The notes beneath the pieces are model-generated. The model had not been told where the DNA came from and did not search any database. It saw only the letters and a list, made by a program, of their open reading frames with translations. Shown here in pieces: positions 1 through 4,861 of a stretch of DNA of 5,383 nt; position 1 is the stretch's first letter; each line of letters begins with the position of its first letter. The DNA lies in NCBI GenBank assembly GCA_016200155.1, contig JACQFG010000133.1, forward strand, positions 1 through 5,383, written 5' to 3'. This DNA is from Planctomycetota bacterium. GTDB lineage: Bacteria; Planctomycetota; Planctomycetia; Gemmatales; Gemmataceae. A program made the position numbers and the translations under genes.

Positions 1-908
1 ACGCCTTCAAGAAGATCTTCGGCAGTGAAGCCAATGCGCCGGTGCTGATCGACCTGTTGAACGCCGTGCTGAAGCCGACGCCCGAACGGCGAATCGTCGC
101 AGTGGAAATCGACAATCCATTCAATGACAAGGCTGGCCCGGAAGAGAAGCTCTCGGTCGTGGATGTGAAGGCACGCGATCAGCTCGGCCGGCTCTATAAC
201 ATCGAAATGCAAATGTGTGCTACGCCGGCGTACCCGGAGCGTGTATCATATTACTGGGCCAAAATCTACGCGGACCAGCTGGGCGACGGCGACGACTACG
301 ACAAGCTGAACGAGACGGTGTCGATCAGCTTTCTCAACGACGTGCTGTTCGCGGAAGTTGCGGACTTTCACGTCGCCTTCCAGTTGCGCTGCCTGAAGCA
401 TCCGGGGTTGCTGTTCAGCGACCGCCAGGAGATGCACGTGATCGAGCTGCCAAAGTTTCGCAAGAGCGCCGAAGATCTGGCCGATACACTGGAAGGCTGG
501 TGTTACTTCCTGAAGAACGCCGCCGACATGGATTCGACCGCATTGCCGAAGAAGATGCAGACGCCGGCTGTCAAGCATGCGATGGAGGTGCTAACCGTGA
601 TCTCGAAGACCGACCTGGAACGTGAAAAATACCTGGCCGCGGTCCGCTACGAGCGGGACCATCGCAGCATCGTGAACTATGCGGAAAAATCGCGCAAAGA
701 GCTCGAACAGACTCAGCAGAAATTGACTCTGGCCGAGCAGCAAGCCGAGACGGCACGCAGAGACGCTCAAGTTTCCCGCATTCACCTTTGTCAGCGGTTG
801 CTGAAGCAGCCGTTGACTCCGCGTGATGAATTGTCCGCACTGTCGCTTGCCGAACTCGAAGCGAAAGCGAAAGCACTCGAACTGAAACTGGGAGTCGCTG
901 AGGAATGA
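1..908 (+). CDS. Rpn-family recombination-promoting nuclease / putative transposase (PD-(D/E)XK), 5' partial
   Basis: The frame is open from base 3 and the protein is already in its conserved N-terminal block (FKKIFG...LIDLLNAVL), so the true start is before the window; the GTG at 42 is an internal valine. Counting from the codon at base 3, the visible 301 residues hold a PD-(D/E)XK core with Asp54 in VVDVKA and Glu68-x-Gln70 in NIEMQM, the ExQ variant usual in this family (PDDEXK_2 / TIGR01784 type). An R-x-x-Y-Y-W-x-K-x-Y-A-D-Q-L block and a hydrophobic sheet/helix region follow. The C-terminal third is a charged coiled coil (about residues 220-265) and a Leu/Glu-rich tail. Known members of the Rpn family are DNA endonucleases that raise RecA-independent recombination; the exact role of this paralogue is inferred. 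The stop TGA overlaps the ATG of the DUF1501 gene. All core residues look intact. Confidence 0.88.
   Translation, partial: AFKKIFGSEANAPVLIDLLNAVLKPTPERRIVAVEIDNPFNDKAGPEEKLSVVDVKARDQLGRLYNIEMQMCATPAYPERVSYYWAKIYADQLGDGDDYDKLNETVSISFLNDVLFAEVADFHVAFQLRCLKHPGLLFSDRQEMHVIELPKFRKSAEDLADTLEGWCYFLKNAADMDSTALPKKMQTPAVKHAMEVLTVISKTDLEREKYLAAVRYERDHRSIVNYAEKSRKELEQTQQKLTLAEQQAETARRDAQVSRIHLCQRLLKQPLTPRDELSALSLAELEAKAKALELKLGVAEE
900..904 (+). promoter_or_regulatory. Shine-Dalgarno-like GAGGA at the DUF1501 start
   Basis: GAGGA ends directly against the ATG at 905 (0 bases) but is 9 bases before the in-frame ATG at 914. The spacing therefore favours 914 as the real initiation codon, unless translation at 905 is driven by coupling through the ATGA overlap with the upstream nuclease gene. 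Confidence 0.4.
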
Positions 909-2362
909 AACTAATGGCGAAGAACACGTTCTGTGGCCGCGTCACTCCTGCATTCTCGCGCCGTGAGATGCTGCTGCAAGGCGGCGCCGGCTTCGGGGCG
1001 CTGGCGCTGAGCTATTTGTTGCGCAATGAATCCGGCGCGCAACCGCCGGTCGCTAACGCTCCCGGCTCGCCGTTGCGTGCGCGCACGGCGCACTTCGCTG
1101 CCAAGGCCAAGAACGTCATCTTTTGCTTCATGGAAGGCGGGCCGAGCAGTCTCGACACGTTCGATCCGAAACCGCTCGTCAATCGCCTTGCCGGCCAGCG
1201 CATTCCCGACAGCTTTCGCCCCGTGATCACGCCGATGGGCGAATTCTACTCGCCGATCCTGCCGTCGCGGCGGCGCTGGGCCCGGCACGGCCAGAGCGGG
1301 CTGTGGGTCTCCGATTGGCTGCCGAACATTGCGACCTGCGTCGACGACATCGCCGTCATCCACTCCTGCTGGGCCAATGGGCTCAACCACTCCAACGGCG
1401 TCAGCCAGATGAACACCGGCTCCATCGTCGGCGGCCGGCCCTCGCTCGGCGCCTGGGTCACCTATGGCCTGGGGACGGAGAACGAGAACCTCCCCGCGTT
1501 CGTCGTCATGCAGGACAATGCCGCGTCGGTCAACAATGGCGCGCGCAACTGGGGCACCGGGTTCATGCCGGCCGTCTATCAGGGGACGCGCATCAATCCG
1601 ACCACGGAGCCGATCAACCATCTCAACCCGCCGGCCAGCATCTCGCCCGAACAGCAGCGCGGCCGACTTGACCTGCTCGACGCCCTCAACCGCGAACACG
1701 CCTCGACACGCCCCGAGCAGAACGAACTCGACGCGCGCATCAACAGCTACGAACTCGCCTATCGCATGCAGGCCCAGGCCCCGGAAGCCGTCGATCTGGC
1801 GCAAGAGACGCAAGAGACGCAGAACCTCTACGGCATGAACGACCCGCTCACCGCGACCTATGGCCGCATGTGCCTGCTCGGCCGACGCCTGGTCGAGCGC
1901 GGCGTGCGCTTCGTGCAGCTGTTCCACGGTTCCGGCAGCAAGTGGGACGCCCATCGCAACATCGAAACGAACCACGCCACGAATTGCCGGGGCAGCGACA
2001 AGCCGGTCGCGGGACTCTTGAAGGACCTGAAGCGGCGCGGCCTGCTCGATTCGACGCTGGTGATCTGGGGCGGCGAGTTCGGCCGCACCCCGCAATCCGA
2101 AGCCGGCGATGGCCGCGATCACAACCCGTACGGCTTCACGATGTGGATGGCCGGCGGCGGCGTTCAGGGCGGCCAGACCATCGGCAGCACCGACGACATG
2201 GGCCTGCACGCCGTCGAGGACCGCATGCACGTCCACGACCTGCACGCAACGATCCTGTACCTGCTCGGCCTCGATCACACGCGCGTCATCTACCGCCACC
2301 AGGGCCGGCCGGAACGCGCGACGGTGAATGAGGGAGAGGCGTATACGCGGATTATCGGATAG
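905..2362 (+). CDS. DUF1501 family protein, Tat-exported
   Basis: Complete 485-residue protein, the usual length for planctomycete DUF1501 proteins. The N-terminus carries a twin-arginine signal (SRREML, residues 18-23) followed by a Gly/Ala/Leu hydrophobic stretch to about residue 39, so Tat export is likely. Family blocks seen in order are FCFMEGGPSSLDTFDPKP (73-90), HSCWANGLNHSNG (153-165), GGRPSLGAWVTYGLG (176-190), LVERGVRFVQLFHG (329-342), WDAH (347-350), VIWGGEFGRTPQSE (386-399), GRDHNPYGFTMWMAGGG (403-419) and the C-terminal DLHATILYLLGLDH (445-458). The family is distantly related to the alkaline phosphatase/sulfatase fold; the Asp/His positions could be metal ligands, but no reaction is established. 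The usual genomic partner is a DUF1549/DUF1553 gene; here the neighbour is an Rpn nuclease overlapping by 4 bp. ATG 914 (482 residues) is an equally good start and has better ribosome-site spacing. Confidence 0.95.
   Translation: MKLMAKNTFCGRVTPAFSRREMLLQGGAGFGALALSYLLRNESGAQPPVANAPGSPLRARTAHFAAKAKNVIFCFMEGGPSSLDTFDPKPLVNRLAGQRIPDSFRPVITPMGEFYSPILPSRRRWARHGQSGLWVSDWLPNIATCVDDIAVIHSCWANGLNHSNGVSQMNTGSIVGGRPSLGAWVTYGLGTENENLPAFVVMQDNAASVNNGARNWGTGFMPAVYQGTRINPTTEPINHLNPPASISPEQQRGRLDLLDALNREHASTRPEQNELDARINSYELAYRMQAQAPEAVDLAQETQETQNLYGMNDPLTATYGRMCLLGRRLVERGVRFVQLFHGSGSKWDAHRNIETNHATNCRGSDKPVAGLLKDLKRRGLLDSTLVIWGGEFGRTPQSEAGDGRDHNPYGFTMWMAGGGVQGGQTIGSTDDMGLHAVEDRMHVHDLHATILYLLGLDHTRVIYRHQGRPERATVNEGEAYTRIIG
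1801..1818 (+). repeat. 9-bp tandem duplication inside the DUF1501 gene
   Basis: GCAAGAGAC occurs twice back to back, giving the in-frame Gln-Glu-Thr-Gln-Glu-Thr at residues 300-305. It looks like a simple slippage duplication in a variable linker before the conserved LVERGVRFVQLF block. Confidence 0.6.
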
Positions 2363-2424
2363 CTGCGGCACAGAGATTCTTCTGGATGCGTCCAATTGAA
2401 TGTTTGGTGCGGTGCTGAAAATCC

Positions 2425-2895
2425 ATGGCTAGTCGGAGGTATCCGTTGCCTGCTAAAATTGAACATCCGGTGCTCGGGACGTTGACTTTTGTGACGTACC
2501 TGGATGCTTGGGAGACCAAGGTCGAGTTGCAGTCCGGCAGCCCAGTCGATCTTCGCCTCACCACCAGGTTCGACTTGGGTCCCACCTACAACATCGAAAG
2601 CTTGCTGCAACGCGGCGTTGAGATGTTACATTGGGCACGGTGCAACGACAATGCTTGTCGTGAGCGAATCGCGGACAAGTTGCATGAATTGTATAATGAT
2701 ACCTGGGCGCCGGAGGCCACGTCGCCAATTTCGCGCCATGAATTCATCAAACGCATCACACCGCATTCGTTGCGACTGGATATTGATGGCAGCGGCTTCT
2801 TTGGCTGGGCCGATGACGGCATGTTCGCCGGCCATTGGATTGAACTTCGATTTCGCAAGGATTGGACCATATCTGAAGTCGGATTGTCAGGTTAG
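2425..2895 (+). CDS. Small DUF2262-like protein
   Basis: A 156-residue soluble protein with no signal peptide or membrane segment. An in-frame TGA at 2416-2418 precedes the ATG at 2425, so this is the earliest possible start; no ribosome site is visible. The N-terminal part (HPVLGTLTF, residues 14-22) is a beta-rich segment. The C-terminal half has KLHELYNDTW (85-94), HEFIKRITPHSLRLDIDGS (105-123) and FFGWADDGMFAGHWIEL (125-141), which resemble the conserved end of DUF2262 domains (a Trp/Asp-Asp-Gly turn followed by F-x-GH-x-I-E). The function of that domain is unknown; similar stand-alone proteins turn up among immunity-like accessory genes, but that role here is only a guess. Base composition is lower than the neighbours: I count 55% and 43% GC in two 60-base samples, against 73% in a DUF1501 sample. 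It sits 62 bases after DUF1501 and converges on hicA. Confidence 0.75.
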   Translation: MASRRYPLPAKIEHPVLGTLTFVTYLDAWETKVELQSGSPVDLRLTTRFDLGPTYNIESLLQRGVEMLHWARCNDNACRERIADKLHELYNDTWAPEATSPISRHEFIKRITPHSLRLDIDGSGFFGWADDGMFAGHWIELRFRKDWTISEVGLSG

Positions 2896-2902
2896 TGCCT
2901 GC

Positions 2903-2918
2903 GATATTGAGCTATATC
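2903..2918. terminator. Small AT-rich hairpin between convergent genes
   Basis: GATAT (2903-2907) pairs with ATATC (2914-2918) around a 6-base loop in the 45-base gap between the stops of the DUF2262-like gene and hicA. It could help end transcription from either side, but the stem is only 5 bp of A/T-rich pairs and no T-run follows on either strand, so this is weak. Confidence 0.2.
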
Positions 2919-2940
2919 TGATTGTCTTCGCTTGCTCGCA

Positions 2941-3147
2941 TCAAAGGTCGCCGTCCGTCAATCCCGCGTCACGCATGATGCCCCGTTGCGTGCCGGGCTT
3001 CAAGTCCTGATTGCCGTGCACGGGGACGACTGTCCTGCCGCCGGTCGCAGCGTTTCGATAGATATGATGAGCGCCGTTGATGCGGGCCAATGTCCACCCG
3101 CGTTGTTCGAGAATGCGGCACATTCGCTTGCCGGAAATGATCTTCAC
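2941..3147 (-). CDS. hicA: HicA-type toxin (mRNA interferase)
   Basis: A 68-residue protein starting at GTG 3147, with GGGAG 7 bases upstream. The longer frame back to 3204 adds 19 Arg/Pro/Cys-rich residues unlike the family and would run deep into hicB, so I reject it. The sequence begins VKIISGKRMCRILEQRGW, the first helix-turn of the double-stranded RNA-binding-like HicA fold, followed by the active-site block GAHHIYRN (residues 25-32, His27 the likely catalytic histidine) and the strand TVVPVHGNQDLKPGT, with RGIMRDAGLT near the C-terminus. Family members cleave mRNA and tmRNA independently of ribosomes and are blocked by HicB. Its start overlaps the hicB stop by 4 bp (GTGA, 3144-3147), so the two are probably translationally coupled. 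All key residues are present, so the toxin appears intact. Confidence 0.92.
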   Translation of the reverse strand: MKIISGKRMCRILEQRGWTLARINGAHHIYRNAATGGRTVVPVHGNQDLKPGTQRGIMRDAGLTDGDL

Positions 3148-3389
3148 GGGGCTTCTCCCGCTGCATCGCGGGCAAGGCCGTCCTCGTGTGCGACGGCGAG
3201 CCAACCCTCGGCGGCCTCACGGAGGTTGGCGCGAACTTCATCGAGCGTCTCGCCCTGAGTGTGGCAGCCGGGAAGTGCGTGGATGGACGCGGAATAGCCG
3301 CCGGCGTCCGGTTCTGCCCGAACAATCGCGGTGAGATTGACGGCGACATCTACGACGACGGGCAAAGCAGTGGTTGCGGCATGGCTCAT
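3144..3389 (-). CDS. hicB: HicB-type antitoxin
   Basis: An 81-residue protein from ATG 3389. A TTG at 3395 would add two residues but leaves only 3 bases after the GGAGG ribosome site, whereas ATG 3389 has 9. After a 17-residue N-terminal stretch comes the partial RNase H-like HicB fold: VNLTAIVRAEPDAGGYSASI (18-37), LPGCHTQGETLDEVRANLREA (39-59) and GWLAVAHEDG (62-71). It ends soon after and has no ribbon-helix-helix or helix-turn-helix domain, so it belongs to the short HicB class. Short members are known to bind and mask HicA; whether this one also autoregulates DNA is uncertain. The antitoxin is first in the operon, the reverse of the E. coli hicAB order, and its TGA overlaps the hicA GTG. 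Confidence 0.9.
   Translation of the reverse strand: MSHAATTALPVVVDVAVNLTAIVRAEPDAGGYSASIHALPGCHTQGETLDEVRANLREAAEGWLAVAHEDGLARDAAGEAP
3155..3159 (-). promoter_or_regulatory. Shine-Dalgarno site of hicA
   Basis: GGGAG on the minus strand lies 7 bases before GTG 3147 and inside the hicB coding sequence. It decides the hicA start in favour of 3147 and suggests the toxin can be reinitiated after hicB. Confidence 0.6.
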
Positions 3390-3398
3390 AGTCAACGT

Positions 3399-3403
3399 CC
3401 TCC
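3399..3403 (-). promoter_or_regulatory. Strong Shine-Dalgarno site of hicB
   Basis: GGAGG on the minus strand stands 9 bases before ATG 3389. It is the strongest ribosome site in the window, consistent with the antitoxin needing to be made in excess of the toxin, and it fixes the hicB start. Confidence 0.7.
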
Positions 3404-3407
3404 AATA

Positions 3408-3430
3408 CCTGGAGTTTATCGCACTCCGGG
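3408..3430 (-). promoter_or_regulatory. Inverted repeat just upstream of hicB
   Basis: CCTGGAGT (3408-3415) and ACTCCGGG (3423-3430) form an 8-bp inverted repeat with one G-T pair and a 7-base spacer. It lies 5 bases upstream of the hicB ribosome site and 27 bases after the stop of the membrane-protein gene on the same strand. It could be the hicBA operator or a hairpin ending the upstream transcript; no T-run follows, which argues against a classic terminator. Confidence 0.3.
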
Positions 3431-3457
3431 CATGAGGTCGAGTCCAGACATACCAAT

Positions 3458-4024
3458 TCAGCGGTTTGGCCCGTCTTCGAGTTTATCCAGCCGCCATTCA
3501 CCCCCCTCGCGCACCACCCAAAGCATGCTGTTGGTATGCACCGCGCCGTGAGTCCGGGAGTGCAGCATGAAGCCGAAGTTATCGCCAGGGTTGCCGTCGA
3601 CGCCGTGGCTCCAGTTGTGATCTTGAATCTTGAGGTAGGGCCGGGCTTTGATGAAGTCCTCGAATTGCTGGCGCGTCATCCGCTCGTGAAAAGCCTTGCT
3701 CGTCAGGCGGTATAGTTCGTCGCGATTCTTCATTTCCAAAAGCAGCAGCCAGTATTCGAGGAACGCCTTGGCGTGATCCTGATCGCACGTCGCTTGCTGG
3801 ACTTCTGCGTTCCGGCGCCGCTCGGCTTGTTCCTTGACGCGCTGGTCCCATTGCTCGGGGGTGACGTTTATTAACGAAGCAAACCAGACGACCCAGGCGC
3901 CGATACCGCAGCCGCACAGGAGCACGGTGACCAGCCCGATCAAACCGACGAAGAGGAGGATCATCCCGACGGCGCGCTTGGCTGGCAGCTGTTTGTTCCG
4001 GTCGTCGGATTGGCGGTTCGGCAT
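3458..4024 (-). CDS. Membrane-anchored protein with probable NTF2-like (DUF4878-type) domain
   Basis: A 188-residue protein from ATG 4024. The N-terminus is short and basic (residues 1-17), then one long hydrophobic segment (about 20-50, GMILLFVGLIGLVTVLLCGC onward) anchors it with no clear signal peptidase site; by the positive-inside rule the bulk is outside the cytoplasm. A charged helix (55-80) leads to a compact domain (84-183) with AKAFLEYWLLLLEMKNRDEL, YRLTSKAFHERMTRQQFEDFI, and late strands SMLWVVREGGEWRLDKLEDG. Helix-rich first half plus a final 'W-x-V-x-x-E-G-G-x-W-R-L' strand is the layout of NTF2-like domains such as DUF4878/DUF4864, a comparison made from memory. No specific function can be given. 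It has no ribosome site, but a TAAAAT box sits 6 bases before the ATG. hicB follows 68 bases later on the same strand. Confidence 0.8.
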   Translation of the reverse strand: MPNRQSDDRNKQLPAKRAVGMILLFVGLIGLVTVLLCGCGIGAWVVWFASLINVTPEQWDQRVKEQAERRRNAEVQQATCDQDHAKAFLEYWLLLLEMKNRDELYRLTSKAFHERMTRQQFEDFIKARPYLKIQDHNWSHGVDGNPGDNFGFMLHSRTHGAVHTNSMLWVVREGGEWRLDKLEDGPNR

Positions 4025-4030
4025 GATGAC

Positions 4031-4036
4031 ATTTTA
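4031..4036 (-). promoter_or_regulatory. Candidate -10 box for the membrane-protein gene
   Basis: TAAAAT on the minus strand matches TATAAT at 5 of 6 positions and ends 6 bases before ATG 4024, which would place transcription start at or next to the A of the ATG. That fits a leaderless transcript and the lack of a ribosome site. No good -35 hexamer is seen at 16-18 bases, so support is modest. Confidence 0.3.
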
Positions 4037-4073
4037 TGGACGCGTTTCGCCCTTGACGTCCGCTTCGTTCTCG

Positions 4074-4079
4074 TTGACA
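4074..4079 (+). promoter_or_regulatory. Candidate -35 box for the DUF1326 gene
   Basis: A perfect TTGACA lies 44 bases upstream of ATG 4124 within the 99-base divergent region. At 17-18 bases downstream only poor -10 matches occur (TTCGCT / TCGCTA), so this may be coincidental. Confidence 0.22.
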
Positions 4080-4111
4080 ATACTACCGTACCCGCCTTCG
4101 CTACCACCTTC

Positions 4112-4116
4112 AGGAG
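4112..4116 (+). promoter_or_regulatory. Shine-Dalgarno site of the DUF1326 gene
   Basis: AGGAG stands 7 bases before ATG 4124, selecting this start over the in-frame ATG at 4010, which would overlap the divergent gene and put 38 extra residues before the signal peptide. Confidence 0.7.
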
Positions 4117-4123
4117 ACTTCCC

Positions 4124-4804
4124 ATGCTGCGGACGATTTCGTTCGGTCTCATCGCTCTCGCGCTCACCATCACGCAAACCAACGCGGCCAACAAGACAGC
4201 CGCCATCCTCGCCAGCGGCACCTATGTCGAGGCCCGCACCTGCGACGTCTGGACCGGGCCGTGCTTTGCCAACGCCGACTTCAATATCGGCGGCAAGAAC
4301 GGCGTCCTCGCCTGGCGCATCGACAAGGGCCAGGCCGGCGACGTCTCGCTCGACGGGCTTTCCGTCGTCGCCGTCCTCTCGGCTGCCAACACGCTCGGCC
4401 TCGATCAAACTTCGCCGGCCAAGACCGTCATCATCGTCGACAGCAAGGCCAACGCTGCCCAGCGCGACGCTCTCGTGCGCTTCGCTCAGCAGCAAGGCGG
4501 CAAGCTGCTGTCCAACGTCGTCAAGGTCCACGCGCAGCCGATCGAGATCAAGGGCTGCCCGTGCACCAAGGACGCCTGCTACGAAGTCAACGCCACCATC
4601 GCCAAGGTCAAGACCCGCTGCCTCGACGCCGAACACGACAAGGTGTGCGGCAACGAGATCGCGTTCTACCCGCCGCTCACCGGCAACCTCAAGGCCCGCC
4701 CCGCCGCCATCGTCGAGCACGCCTTCCGCGGCACCGGCCTGGGCGAAACCTACTCCGACAGCGACCGCCGGGCGGCGTATGTCGGCACGTTTGAAGTCAA
4801 GTAA
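4124..4804 (+). CDS. Secreted DUF1326 family protein
   Basis: A 226-residue protein starting at ATG 4124. Residues 1-21 form a Sec signal peptide (MLRTISFGLIALALTITQTNA, likely cut after Ala21), followed by the DUF1326 body: SGTYVEARTCDVWTGPC (31-47), NADFNIGGKNGVLAWRI (50-66) and VVAVLSAAN (82-90). Later parts include TVIIVDSKANAAQRDALVRF (101-120), the Cys-rich IKGCPCTKDACYEV (142-155) and a C-terminal SDRRAAYVGTFEVK. Seven cysteines (40, 47, 145, 147, 152, 166, 175) all lie in the mature part, suggesting disulfides or metal binding; CPC plus a nearby Cys is notable. The family is widespread, usually secreted or periplasmic, and of unknown function; in some genomes it neighbours DUF2182 metal-binding-type membrane proteins, which are not visible here. 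Third codon positions are strongly C/G. The gene ends normally in TAA 28 bases before a large palindrome. Confidence 0.9.
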   Translation: MLRTISFGLIALALTITQTNAANKTAAILASGTYVEARTCDVWTGPCFANADFNIGGKNGVLAWRIDKGQAGDVSLDGLSVVAVLSAANTLGLDQTSPAKTVIIVDSKANAAQRDALVRFAQQQGGKLLSNVVKVHAQPIEIKGCPCTKDACYEVNATIAKVKTRCLDAEHDKVCGNEIAFYPPLTGNLKARPAAIVEHAFRGTGLGETYSDSDRRAAYVGTFEVK

Positions 4805-4811
4805 CGTTTTC

Positions 4812-4855
4812 GTTTAGCCGCAACGCCGAAGGCGTGCGCGGGCGCCCGCGCACGC
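4812..4855. repeat. REP-like palindromic element, apparently missing its right end
   Basis: From 4832 to 4855 there is a perfect 24-bp palindrome with no spacer: arms GCGTGCGCGGGC and GCCCGCGCACGC. Just left of it is a second small hairpin, ACGCC-GAA-GGCGT (4823-4835), which shares bases with the palindrome so that both cannot form together. Upstream sits GTTTAGCCGC (4812-4821). The order TTAGCCGC, inner hairpin, GCGCGGG resembles intergenic REP-like units I recall from Pirellulales genomes, which normally continue symmetrically to ...GCGGCTAA. Here symmetry stops at 4855 and coding-like sequence begins. The hairpin may also limit transcription beyond the DUF1326 gene, although no T-run follows. 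Confidence 0.65.
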
Positions 4856-4861
4856 GTCGCC

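Noticed and set aside
911..2395. 494-residue open frame on the minus strand, antisense to the DUF1501 gene
   Set aside because: It is a composition shadow: the plus strand encodes a full set of DUF1501 motifs, while the antisense product is an Arg/Ala/Val/Asp-rich string with no recognisable domain or ribosome site.
2392..2406. CCAATT...TTTGG here and a similar CCAATT...TTTGG near 3452-3468 as a shared regulatory repeat
   Set aside because: Only the short ends match, the centres differ, and the second copy overlaps the end of a coding sequence; compatible with chance.
3148..3204. N-terminal extension of hicA
   Set aside because: The added residues are Arg/Pro/Cys-rich and absent from the family pattern; GGGAG is correctly placed for GTG 3147.
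4010..4123. N-terminal extension of the DUF1326 gene from ATG 4010
   Set aside because: It would bury the signal peptide 38 residues in and overlap the divergent gene; AGGAG precedes ATG 4124 at 7 bases.
4034..4720. 228-residue minus-strand frame opposite DUF1326
   Set aside because: Gly/Asp/Val/Leu-rich antisense shadow of DUF1326; no motif and no upstream ribosome site.
3834..4817. 327-residue plus-strand frame across the divergent region and DUF1326
   Set aside because: Its product is mostly Ser/Pro/Arg/Thr repeats, typical of a GC-rich gene read out of frame, and it overlaps the membrane-protein gene and the well-supported DUF1326 gene.
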